45,915 nt of DNA, from the NCBI GenBank assembly GCA_024278135.1, contig JAJRTU010000137.1:1-45915 (forward strand), given 5' to 3'. Below are positions 10,621 to 19,250 of this stretch, piece by piece. The translations under genes were made by a program, and so were the position numbers. Positions within the stretch are counted from its first letter, which is position 1, and each line of letters begins with the position of its first letter. The notes below the pieces were generated by a model, which ran no database searches, was not told where the DNA came from, and saw only the letters and a program-made list of their open reading frames with translations. Source of the stretch: Gammaproteobacteria bacterium (GTDB lineage Bacteria > Pseudomonadota > Gammaproteobacteria > Eutrophobiales > Eutrophobiaceae).

Positions 10621-11009
10621 CAAAAGTCAAACTACATTGCTGGAAATGCGCTGAGCCTCTGGTGGATATTTTGTTGCCTTTTTCGCGTCTGGCCCGCTGC
10701 AAAGCCTGTAAAGCCGATCTCCATGTTTGCCGGATGTGTGAGTTCTTTGACACCACGGTCAGTCACCATTGCCGCGAACCCATCGCCGAAAAAGTGAACG
10801 ATAAAACCCGGGCAAATTTCTGTGGCTACTTTCAGCCCTGCGAAAATGCCCGGAGAAACGAGCATACCCGGGCAAAATCAAGCCAGGCATCGCTGGAGTC
10901 TTTGTTCGGTCTTGAACAGGGAGACAGCAAGCTGTCTGCCGACAATGCTGATAAAGCCTTACAGGAGCTGGACACCCTGTTTGGTCTGGATGAAAAAAAA
11001 CAGGAATAG
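10617..11009 (+). CDS. Conserved hypothetical, Cys-rich (putative Zn-binding)
   Basis: CWKC, CKAC and CRMC motifs plus HHC and C-x5-C; overlaps the TSUP stop by 4 nt. Confidence 0.7.
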   Translation: MTKVKLHCWKCAEPLVDILLPFSRLARCKACKADLHVCRMCEFFDTTVSHHCREPIAEKVNDKTRANFCGYFQPCENARRNEHTRAKSSQASLESLFGLEQGDSKLSADNADKALQELDTLFGLDEKKQE

Positions 11010-11026
11010 TCCGGGGGATTACGCCG

Positions 11027-12322
11027 CTAGTTGTCAGAATGTATCAGCGTGCCGGCGGGGCCGGTGACAATCATGTTCAACAGGGCCGACATTCCCCGCG
11101 CGTTGGTTTTGTTGTATATACGTTTCATATGTGTGCGGGCCGTATTCAGCGTAATACCCAATGCAGACGAGACTTCTTCCAGATGCGGCGTCAATATCAG
11201 CCGGGAAACTATTTTCGCTTCTGCCGGCGACAAATGATAGAAACTGCACAGTACATCCTCAATTCTCTCCAAACTGTTTACCGTTTCAAATGTATAGATG
11301 ATGGCAATGGGCAGATCATGACCGTAATTGGCTTCTCGTAACGTCAGGGGAGTGGCCAGAATACGCAGGGGTGCCTGGTCATGCTCCCGTTCCAACGACA
11401 AAGTACGCGGTCTGTCTTCCAGCACACACTTATGCAGCGCGGCAGTGTCTCCGGCCGTACCGCAGCTCAGATGATCATTATTCCGCTGCAATACATTTTC
11501 CCTGTCCAGCAACTGCCTGGCCGATTTGTTCAGATAAAATATTTTCAGGTTTTCATTAATGAAAATGACACCGGTGGCGAGATTGTCCAGGGCCTCCGAC
11601 AGCGTGGCCTCCTGAATAGAGTGATCACTCAACTGTCTGTGCTCAGTAATATCGGCAATGCTCAGTCGTACATTATTGGCTTTACCGAGAGCACGGTATT
11701 CCCATGAAAGCATCCTGTCCTGCAGCCTGCCGTGTACCCGCTGTGGTTTTTTTGAAAGGCGGGCGCTCGTTGCATACCGGCAGCTCCCTTCCGGCAGCAG
11801 GTCTTCCATATTTTCCAGCTGTAAATGCCTGAGAAACCTTTTGAGGGGCGGACTGACGCGAATGATATCACCGTGCTCATCCAGCACCATCTGCATTCTG
11901 TCCTTAAGCGGCAGCGTATTCGTTGTGGAGACGTCTGTTTCATTTGCGGCTTGCGCACGTTCAAACGCCAGGGCGATCGTCGTACGCAGATCCGTCTCTC
12001 TAAGCGGTTTGTTGATATAACCGTAAGGATTGGTAAGCTTGGCCCGCGCCAGGGTTTTCTCATCAGCGTAGGCCGTCACAAAGATAACGGGGGTCTTATG
12101 ATCTTTACTGATGATGTCGGCAGCATCTATTCCATCCATCCCTTTACCAAGATTGATGTCCATTAACACCAGATCCGGCGCATGTTTACTCACGTCCTGA
12201 ATAGCCAGAGAAGCCGATTTTGCGATAGAAACGGCAGGGTAGCCCATTTTTTGCAATTGCAACTGGATCACCCTGGCCGTCGTTCTGTCATCATCCACCA
12301 CCAGAATCCGTTGTTCTACCAT
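11027..12322 (-). CDS. Response regulator, REC-PAS-PAS-HTH_LuxR architecture
   Basis: REC: ILVVDDDRTT, LVLMDINLGKGMDGID, VTAYAD, GYINKP. PAS-like: LDNLATGVIFINENLKIFYLNKSARQLL. C-terminal LuxR: LSPAEAKIVSRLILTPHLEEVSSALGITLNTARTHMKRIYNKTNA. Confidence 0.85.
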   Translation of the reverse strand: MVEQRILVVDDDRTTARVIQLQLQKMGYPAVSIAKSASLAIQDVSKHAPDLVLMDINLGKGMDGIDAADIISKDHKTPVIFVTAYADEKTLARAKLTNPYGYINKPLRETDLRTTIALAFERAQAANETDVSTTNTLPLKDRMQMVLDEHGDIIRVSPPLKRFLRHLQLENMEDLLPEGSCRYATSARLSKKPQRVHGRLQDRMLSWEYRALGKANNVRLSIADITEHRQLSDHSIQEATLSEALDNLATGVIFINENLKIFYLNKSARQLLDRENVLQRNNDHLSCGTAGDTAALHKCVLEDRPRTLSLEREHDQAPLRILATPLTLREANYGHDLPIAIIYTFETVNSLERIEDVLCSFYHLSPAEAKIVSRLILTPHLEEVSSALGITLNTARTHMKRIYNKTNARGMSALLNMIVTGPAGTLIHSDN

Positions 12323-12403
12323 TTATCCTCCAATAATGACAACTTTCTGTCTGGAATCGACATCAAGCCGGTGCCAGACGGGCGGAAAAACAAGAATAAT
12401 GTA

Positions 12404-12670
12404 CTACACCTTTTTCGGGTCAGCCGCCCTGGAAATATATATCTCCACCACCTCGTCACTTTCAAGCAGGCGAATGATCTGATGACCACTACGGGCACAG
12501 TAGGCCTCGAAATCAATGGTGGCATGAGGATCCGTCGCTTCGACATAGAGAATCTCGCCAGCTTGCATCCTGTTCAAAATAAGCTTGGCCTTAAGAACGG
12601 GCAAGGGACAATTCAGGCCTTTGGCGTCCAGATGTTGATCTACCTCAATGTCGATACTTGTTTCGCTCAT
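12404..12670 (-). CDS. TusA-family sulfurtransferase
   Basis: LDAKGLNCPLPVLKAKLILNRMQAGE (CPxP motif). Confidence 0.88.
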   Translation of the reverse strand: MSETSIDIEVDQHLDAKGLNCPLPVLKAKLILNRMQAGEILYVEATDPHATIDFEAYCARSGHQIIRLLESDEVVEIYISRAADPKKV

Positions 12671-12782
12671 GACATGAATTATACAGCGACTGGTTTAATT
12701 GGAAACCGGGGCTGAAAACAGCGCGGTAATAGCGCATAAAATTATTTCCAGGACGGCATTTTATTGCAAGCACCCAATGTAA

Positions 12783-12797
12783 TGTTATAGTATAACA
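12783..12797 (+). promoter_or_regulatory. Zur box upstream of zur-znu operon
   Basis: TGTTATAGTATAACA: palindrome TGTTATA-G-TATAACA, matching the gammaproteobacterial Zur consensus core GTTATAnTATAAC, 24 nt upstream of the zur ATG. Confidence 0.85.
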
Positions 12798-12821
12798 CTT
12801 ATATTTTAATACCTACCTGTT

Positions 12822-13316
12822 ATGGCACAGACAAAGCTGTTGCGCGAATTTTCCCGGGGCAAGCACAGGCATTCTGTCTGCATTGATGAGGCACTGGCAG
12901 CAGCAGAACAGACCTGCAAGGAAGGCGGCCATCGTCTTACACCCGTCCGGCGACGGGTTCTGGAGCTGGTATGGGCCGGACATGGGCCGGTGAAGGCTTA
13001 TGATGTGCTGGATATTTTACGCAATGAACGCAGCAGCGCGGCCCCGCCCACCGTCTACCGTGCCCTGGCATTTTTACTGGCACAGGGACTGGTACACAAG
13101 ATCGAGTCACTCAATGCCTATGTGGGCTGTGGCAAACCGGGACATCCGGACTCCGGCCAGTTTCTGATTTGCAGTGACTGTGGCGAGGTAGCCGAACTGG
13201 ATGATCCGGAACTGGTCCGCCTGGTGGAGGAAAAGGCCCTGCAAGTTGGTTTTTCCATTCACGATCAGATAGTGGAAATCGTGGGCCGTTGTCAGCAGTG
13301 TACGTCCAGCCACTAA
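12822..13316 (+). CDS. zur: Fur-family transcriptional regulator, Zur
   Basis: GGHRLTPVRRRVLELVWAGHGPVKAYDVLDIL, PPTVYRALAFLLAQGLVHKIES, FLICSDCGEV and terminal CQQC; heads a znu operon. Confidence 0.92.
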   Translation: MAQTKLLREFSRGKHRHSVCIDEALAAAEQTCKEGGHRLTPVRRRVLELVWAGHGPVKAYDVLDILRNERSSAAPPTVYRALAFLLAQGLVHKIESLNAYVGCGKPGHPDSGQFLICSDCGEVAELDDPELVRLVEEKALQVGFSIHDQIVEIVGRCQQCTSSH

Positions 13317-13336
13317 AAAAGTTTCCTTGTTGAATT

Positions 13337-14158
13337 ATGTTCAAAGCTGCTCTGTTCCTGTTTATCTGCCTGTGGCCATGTGTGTCCCCGGCAAAGCAGG
13401 TACTGCAGATTTTTGTCAGTATTCCCGCCCAGAGATTCCTGGTAAAACGTATCGGCCAGGACAAGGTTGAGGTTCAGGTCATGCTGAAGCCGGGCAGCTC
13501 GCCCGAAACATTCGATCCCTCTCTCAGGCAAATCATCAGCCTGAATTCCGCGCAGCTCTACTTTCGTATCGGGGTGGCCTTTGAGAAAAAGTGGATTGAC
13601 GGCATTGAAAACAAGCATGCGGGCATACGCATCATCGCCTGCTGTGAAAATATCCTGAAACAACGCCGGATCATATCCGCCAGCCATATCTGGACCAGTG
13701 TAAGAAATGCCCGCCTGCTGGCCGCGTCAATCAAACAGGAGTTGATTAAAATTGATCCGGTGCATACAGCGTACTATGAACAAAATTATGTGGCTTTACT
13801 CGCTGAACTGGAACAGCTCGATAAAGAAATAGTGGCGATGTTGAGTCAGCGCCGTACCGATTATTTTGTTATCTCCCACGCCGCTCTTGACAACTTTGCA
13901 GATGACTACGGCCTGGTTCAACTGCCCCTTGAAAGCCAGGGCAAAGAAGTGGGGGCAAAGGGTCTGATCGACATTATCCGGCGAGCGAGGCAGGAAGAGA
14001 TACATACGCTGTTCGTGGAGAAACAACACAATACGGCAACTGCCGGCGCCTTTGCCAGGGAGATTAACGCAAAAATTATCGAAATCGATCTGTTGCGGGA
14101 GGATATCATTTCCAATCTTCGCGACATCGCCAAACAGATTGCCGGAGCAACACGCTGA
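13337..14158 (+). CDS. Metal ABC transporter substrate-binding protein (ZnuA-like)
   Basis: VSIPAQRFLVKRIGQDKVEVQVMLKPGSSPETFDPS, LYFRIGVAFEKKW, SHIWTSVRNARLLAASI, FVISHAALDNFADDYGL; followed by znuC/znuB. Confidence 0.88.
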   Translation: MFKAALFLFICLWPCVSPAKQVLQIFVSIPAQRFLVKRIGQDKVEVQVMLKPGSSPETFDPSLRQIISLNSAQLYFRIGVAFEKKWIDGIENKHAGIRIIACCENILKQRRIISASHIWTSVRNARLLAASIKQELIKIDPVHTAYYEQNYVALLAELEQLDKEIVAMLSQRRTDYFVISHAALDNFADDYGLVQLPLESQGKEVGAKGLIDIIRRARQEEIHTLFVEKQHNTATAGAFAREINAKIIEIDLLREDIISNLRDIAKQIAGATR

Positions 14159-14159
14159 C

Positions 14160-14885
14160 ATGTCAACCGTCATTTCATTTGAACACGTCAGCTACGCCTA
14201 TGCGCACAGCAACGTGCTGCAGGATATTTGCCTGGACATCGAAGCAGAGGAATTTTTTGGTGTCATCGGACCCAATGCTGCCGGCAAAAGCACGCTGTTG
14301 AAATTAATGCTCGGTCTGCTGAAGCCGGACAGCGGTAACATAAGCATATTGGGCCTTACACCCAAACAGGCCAGCAAACAGATAGGTTATGTACCACAAC
14401 ACCCTGCATTTCCACGCAATTTTCCCATCAATGTGGGAGAGGTGGTGCTGATGGGACGTCTGGGCAAACACAGGCGCATGGGAGGGTTCAGCCACCACGA
14501 CAGGGACATCGCTCTGGAATCTCTCAGTGTGGTGGAGATGGCCGATCTTGCACTCACACCGATAAAAGAACTGTCCGGCGGCCAGTTGCAACGCATGTTA
14601 ATCGCCAGGGCCCTGAGCTGTGAACCTGAAATTCTGGTACTTGATGAACCAACGGCCAACATCGATATGCAGGCGGAAGAAAATATCTTCAGCCTGCTCA
14701 AAAAATACAACGAGGACATGACCATTATCGTCGTATCCCACGATATCGCGTTCATTTCCGCCTACGTCAACCGTGTGGCCTGTTTGAATACGACCCTGGT
14801 ATGCCATGAAACGGAAGCGATCAGTGGCAAGACCATAGAGGAGCTTTATGGCTCACCCGTGAAGATGATTCATCATGGCCATTGA
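14160..14885 (+). CDS. znuC: Zinc ABC transporter ATP-binding protein
   Basis: Start moved to ATG 14160; Walker A GPNAAGKST, signature LSGGQLQRMLIARAL, Walker B LVLDEPTANID. Confidence 0.9.
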   Translation: MSTVISFEHVSYAYAHSNVLQDICLDIEAEEFFGVIGPNAAGKSTLLKLMLGLLKPDSGNISILGLTPKQASKQIGYVPQHPAFPRNFPINVGEVVLMGRLGKHRRMGGFSHHDRDIALESLSVVEMADLALTPIKELSGGQLQRMLIARALSCEPEILVLDEPTANIDMQAEENIFSLLKKYNEDMTIIVVSHDIAFISAYVNRVACLNTTLVCHETEAISGKTIEELYGSPVKMIHHGH

Positions 14886-14912
14886 TTAAGCACAACGATA
14901 CAGACAGATAAC

Positions 14913-15734
14913 ATGTTTGATTTTTTTACCGCTGTACTTGAGTACCCGTTTTTGCAATACGCCTTGCTCGCCTGCCTGTTGGCCAGCCTCGGTTGCGGCG
15001 TCATGGGAACCTGGGTGGTGGTAAAACGTATCAGCTTCCTGAGCGGCGGGATTGCCCATACTGTACTGGCGGGTATGGGCGTCGCCTATTTTTTTCAGGC
15101 TTCGCCCATTGTCGGTGCCGTGATTGCCGCCCTGCTGACAGCGATATTGATAGGCTGGATAAAACTACGCTGGCGACAGGATGAGGATGTTTTGATAGCC
15201 GCATTCTGGTCGGTCGGGATGGCTATCGGCATCCTGTTTATTTCCCGGACGCCGGGGTATAACACAGACCTGATGAGCTACCTGTTCGGTAATATCCTGC
15301 TGGTGACCGGCAAGCATCTTATCCTGATGGCGATACTGGATGCGGTGATTATTGTGACCGTGTTCCTCTTTTACCGGCAATTCCTGGCAGCAACCTTTGA
15401 TGAGGAATTCGCCCGTCTGCGTGGCATCAACGTCGAAGCATACTACATCCTCCTGCTTTGCATGATCGCCCTGACGATAGTGTTGCTGATACAGATCGTC
15501 GGACTGATTCTGGTCATGGCACTGTTGATCCTGCCCGCCGCCAGTGCAGTACAATTCTCCAGTTCGATACCCCGTATGATGGTGATAGCCGTTGTGCTCA
15601 GCACGCTGATCACCAGCATCGGTCTGCTGCTGTCCTATCAACCCGATCTGCCCTCCGGGGCCACCATTATTGTGGTTGCCGGACTGGTGTATTTTGTGGC
15701 CATTGTCAGCAAACAACTCGGAAAGGCCCGGTAG
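14913..15734 (+). CDS. znuB: Zinc ABC transporter permease
   Basis: ABC-3 family permease: LGCGVMGTWVVVKRISFLSGGIAHTVLAGMGVAYF. Confidence 0.9.
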   Translation: MFDFFTAVLEYPFLQYALLACLLASLGCGVMGTWVVVKRISFLSGGIAHTVLAGMGVAYFFQASPIVGAVIAALLTAILIGWIKLRWRQDEDVLIAAFWSVGMAIGILFISRTPGYNTDLMSYLFGNILLVTGKHLILMAILDAVIIVTVFLFYRQFLAATFDEEFARLRGINVEAYYILLLCMIALTIVLLIQIVGLILVMALLILPAASAVQFSSSIPRMMVIAVVLSTLITSIGLLLSYQPDLPSGATIIVVAGLVYFVAIVSKQLGKAR

Positions 15735-15781
15735 TCTGTCGGATCCACGAGGGGCGCTCTGAATTTACCCCATTGCCGTTG

Positions 15782-15810
15782 AAAAATACTGCTGCGTTGT
15801 CAGTATTTTT
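15782..15810 (+). terminator. Rho-independent-type terminator after znuB
   Basis: AAAAATACTG (15782-15791), 9-nt loop, CAGTATTTTT (15801-15810): perfect 10-bp stem with A/T tracts, potentially bidirectional. Confidence 0.7.
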
Positions 15811-15913
15811 ACTGTATTCCTTTATTGCAGGATGAAAATCATTCAAAATCCGCAGTTGAACAATTTCAAACGCCCGTAGAGGGACTGTTATTCTACTATT
15901 CAGAGGAAAAGTA

Positions 15914-16942
15914 ATGAGCAATTTTGTAAATGAACTGGAACAGACTGCCCGCACCATGGTAGGGGCCGGTAAGGGCATCCTGGCGATTGACGAAAGTTCG
16001 CCGACCATCAAGAAACGCTTCGATACCATCAATATCGAATCCACAGAAGAAAACCGACGGGCCTACCGTGATTTACTCATCACGGCGGCGGGCAGCAATG
16101 CCTTCATCAGCGGCATGATTCTTTATGATGAAACCCTGCGACAGTCCAGCAGTGATGGTCGTCCCTTCCCCAAAGCCCTGTTGGACGAAGGTATCATGCC
16201 CGGTATCAAGGTCGATATGGGGGCCAAAGAACTGGCCGGGCATCCCGGCGAAAAAGTTACTGAAGGTCTGGATGGTTTACGGGAGCGTCTGGCCGAATAC
16301 CGTGAACTGGGGGCCAGGTTTGCCAAATGGCGGGCGGTGATCACCATTGGCGAGAAAATCCCCAGCACCGCCTGTATTGACGCCAACGCCCATGCCCTGG
16401 CCCGTTATGCCGGCCTGTGCCAGGAGGCCGGTATCGTGCCGATGATTGAACCGGAAGTATTGATGGACGCGGACAACACCATTGAACAGTGCTACGCCGT
16501 TACCGAGGCCACACTGAAAACGGTATTCAATGCGCTGTACAGCCAGGATGTGGCCCTGGAACACACTATCCTGAAGGTCAACATGGTTATCTCCGGCAAA
16601 CAATGCCCCAGCCAGGCGAGTGTACAGGAAGTTGCCGACATGACCGTCCGTTGCCTGCTGCATACAGTGCCGGCGGCACTACCCGGCATTGTTTTTCTGT
16701 CCGGTGGACAAAGCCCGGAACGGGCAACAGCCCACCTCAATGCCATGAACGCCAGCAACAGCCATTTGCCCTGGCCACTCAGCTTTTCCTACGGTCGTGC
16801 CCTGCAGGAGCCCTGTCTGCAGGCCTGGGCAGGCCAGCAAGCCAATGTTGCTGCAGCACAAAAAGCCCTGTTGCACAGAGAGAAATGTAACAGCCTTGCC
16901 TGCTCCGGCCAGTACAGCGAAGACATGGAAAAAGCAGTATAA
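15914..16942 (+). CDS. Class I fructose-bisphosphate aldolase (eukaryote-type family)
   Basis: GKGILAIDESSPTIKKRFDTINIESTEENRRAYRDLLITA, PGIKVDMGAKEL, PMIEPEVLMDADNTIEQC, FLSGGQSPERATAHLNAMN, FSYGRALQ. Confidence 0.95.
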   Translation: MSNFVNELEQTARTMVGAGKGILAIDESSPTIKKRFDTINIESTEENRRAYRDLLITAAGSNAFISGMILYDETLRQSSSDGRPFPKALLDEGIMPGIKVDMGAKELAGHPGEKVTEGLDGLRERLAEYRELGARFAKWRAVITIGEKIPSTACIDANAHALARYAGLCQEAGIVPMIEPEVLMDADNTIEQCYAVTEATLKTVFNALYSQDVALEHTILKVNMVISGKQCPSQASVQEVADMTVRCLLHTVPAALPGIVFLSGGQSPERATAHLNAMNASNSHLPWPLSFSYGRALQEPCLQAWAGQQANVAAAQKALLHREKCNSLACSGQYSEDMEKAV

Positions 16943-17011
16943 AGATCGGCATGCAGGGCCGGAGTTCAGTATCCCGGCTTCCGGTTCCTGCACAAACCCT
17001 TTGACTGTTCC

Positions 17012-17311
17012 ATGACCCCTCCGACAGACCATAGCCCTGGCACCGCCGCCGAACTGGCGTGGCTGGCTTATCAGGCCATGGGAGAAAGCAAAAAACGGTA
17101 TTTTGATTTTTTGCAGCAATTGAAACAGAAGTACCAAATAAATGAAATGCCTTCCATCGCCGAAAACCTGAAACTGGAAAAGTTATTGAGAGAGCACGAT
17201 AAAAAAGTGGCGGCCTTCAGCGACGCGATGAGCAACATTGAAGACCCTGCCGCACGCCTGGCGCTGATTACGAAACTCTCCGACGACAAGGTCGCTGTCG
17301 AGACTCACTGA
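17012..17311 (+). CDS. Hypothetical small helical protein
   Basis: 99-aa ORF after the aldolase, no competing ORF; charged helical composition. Confidence 0.55.
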   Translation: MTPPTDHSPGTAAELAWLAYQAMGESKKRYFDFLQQLKQKYQINEMPSIAENLKLEKLLREHDKKVAAFSDAMSNIEDPAARLALITKLSDDKVAVETH

Positions 17312-17316
17312 CAGGA

Positions 17317-18042
17317 TTATCGCCGGACTCTGCGCGCATAACGCCGGGAACCGTGTCCGGCCTGAAGCAGGCCGACGTTTTTATATTTGAACAGGGGAAT
17401 CAGGGCCATGCCGGCGATAAAGCCGCCTATATGGGCAAACCATGCCACGCCGCCACCCTCTGAGCTGGTCAACGCCGAACTGAGTATCTGCATGCCGAAC
17501 CACAGACCCAGCACCCAGCCCGCGGGCAGTCGAATCAGTTGCGAAAAGAAACCCAGCGGAATAAAGACCAGTACCCTGGCGTGAGGATAAAGCAGGAGAT
17601 AGGCACCGAGCACCCCGGAAATGGCGCCGCTGGCGCCTATCATGGGTATTTGTGAATCCGGATTCTGCAGCGTTTGCCCGGCGACGGCCGCCGCTCCACA
17701 AAGAAGATAAAACACGACAAAGCGAAAATGGCCCATGGCATCCTCGACGTTATTGCCAAAGATCCACAGGTACAGCATATTGCCGGCCAGGTGCATAAAA
17801 CCGCCATGTAAGAACATGGATGTAATGACGGTCATCCCTGCGGGAATCATCACCAGTTCCGCTGGAAGGCTCACTTTATGCAGGAGGACAGCCGGTATCA
17901 CGCCCAGACTGACGACTGCCAGCTGATTCCCCTCAGCACCCAGCGAAACCTGCCACAGATACACCAGTACACACAAGACGATGAGAAAAATCGTGACGAC
18001 GGGAATCAAACTTGTCGGATTATCGTCGTGCAGCGGGATCAT
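17317..18042 (-). CDS. Rhomboid family intramembrane serine protease
   Basis: GASGAISGVLGAYLLLYPHARV (GxSG) and AHIGGFIAGMAL (catalytic His); polytopic. Confidence 0.92.
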   Translation of the reverse strand: MIPLHDDNPTSLIPVVTIFLIVLCVLVYLWQVSLGAEGNQLAVVSLGVIPAVLLHKVSLPAELVMIPAGMTVITSMFLHGGFMHLAGNMLYLWIFGNNVEDAMGHFRFVVFYLLCGAAAVAGQTLQNPDSQIPMIGASGAISGVLGAYLLLYPHARVLVFIPLGFFSQLIRLPAGWVLGLWFGMQILSSALTSSEGGGVAWFAHIGGFIAGMALIPLFKYKNVGLLQAGHGSRRYARRVRR

Positions 18043-18063
18043 ACGAGCCTGTTCTCTCCGGGC

Positions 18064-18264
18064 TTATCGCGTTTGCTCTTCTATCGCCTTCGCCCGATCT
18101 TCAGCGGACTTACGTAAAACCGCCTCAACCTCTCTGGCCTTCTCCATTGTTGCTGTTTGTTCTTTCCAGACATTATCGTTACCGGTTTCGTTTTCATTAC
18201 TGTCGGAACAGGCCAACATGAACAGAACGGCCATGACCATCAGCACAGCATGCAAGCATCGCAT
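18064..18264 (-). CDS. Small putative lipoprotein
   Basis: MRCLHAVLMVMAVLFMLACSDSNENETGN...: signal peptide with LFMLAC lipobox and charged mature part. Start chosen at the internal Met. Confidence 0.65.
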   Translation of the reverse strand: MRCLHAVLMVMAVLFMLACSDSNENETGNDNVWKEQTATMEKAREVEAVLRKSAEDRAKAIEEQTR

Positions 18265-18333
18265 CAATTTTTCTCCTGTATCTATCGCCACCTGGAATAA
18301 ATTTTTCTATTTTTCACTCCCTGCCATCAGTCA

Positions 18334-19227
18334 CTAACGCATCAACCTGTCCTGCGCTTCCCGATATTTTGCTGCGGTGTTATCAATCACTTCCTCCGGT
18401 AACCGAGGCCCCGGGGCCTTTTTATCCCAGTCCAGTGTTTCCAGATAGTCACGGACATATTGCTTGTCGAAGCTCTGGGGACTGCTGCCCGGCCGATACG
18501 TGTCCGCAGGCCAGAATCGCGAAGAATCCGGCGTGAGCACTTCATCGATTAACACCAGTGCACCGTCTTTGTCCATTCCGAATTCAAACTTCGTGTCGGC
18601 GATAATAATACCCTTTTCCAGCGCGTATTCCGCCGCTTCCCGGTATATCTTCAGACTGACGTCACGAACCCGTTCCGCCATGTCCTGGCCCAGCAGTTCT
18701 ATGGTCTTGTCAAAATTGATATTTTCATCATGCTCTCCCACATCGGCCTTGGTAGAGGGTGTATAGATCGCCGTCGGCAATTGTTCAGCCTGTTGCAAAC
18801 CGGCCGGTAACTGGATACCGCACACTGTTCCACTGCTCTGATAGTCCTTCCACCCGGATCCGATAAGGTAACCCCGCACGATGGCCTCCACCGGCAAAGG
18901 TTTCAGTTTCTTTACCACGATACCGCGCCCCGCCAGCGTGTCGCATTCCGTTTCGTCAGCGATAACATCTGCCGGTATCAGGTCGCTGAGATGATTGGCA
19001 ATAATATTCCCGGTACGCTCAAACCAGAAATTGGAGACCGTGGTTAATACCGCTCCTTTACCGGGAATAGGATCCGGCAGAATCACATCAAAGGCGGAAA
19101 GTCTGTCCGTAGTCACGATCAACATATGATTATCATCAACATCATAAATATCACGTACTTTGCCCTTGTTGATTAATGGCAGGCTTTTCAAGTTTGATTC
19201 ATATAATGCTGCTGGTATCTTAGACAT
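18334..19227 (-). CDS. purC: Phosphoribosylaminoimidazole-succinocarboxamide synthase
   Basis: [45 protein letters not shown]. Confidence 0.95.
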   Translation of the reverse strand: MSKIPAALYESNLKSLPLINKGKVRDIYDVDDNHMLIVTTDRLSAFDVILPDPIPGKGAVLTTVSNFWFERTGNIIANHLSDLIPADVIADETECDTLAGRGIVVKKLKPLPVEAIVRGYLIGSGWKDYQSSGTVCGIQLPAGLQQAEQLPTAIYTPSTKADVGEHDENINFDKTIELLGQDMAERVRDVSLKIYREAAEYALEKGIIIADTKFEFGMDKDGALVLIDEVLTPDSSRFWPADTYRPGSSPQSFDKQYVRDYLETLDWDKKAPGPRLPEEVIDNTAAKYREAQDRLMR

Positions 19228-19250
19228 TGTCGGTATCCATTATAATAGAA

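Noticed and set aside
12824-12844. TGGCAC...TTGC at the zur start as a sigma54 promoter
   Set aside because: Spacing is wrong (not GG-N10-GC) and it is within the coding start.
15165-15716. 183-aa minus-strand ORF opposite znuB
   Set aside because: Same reverse-complement artefact, with H/Q/D-rich sequence opposite a permease.
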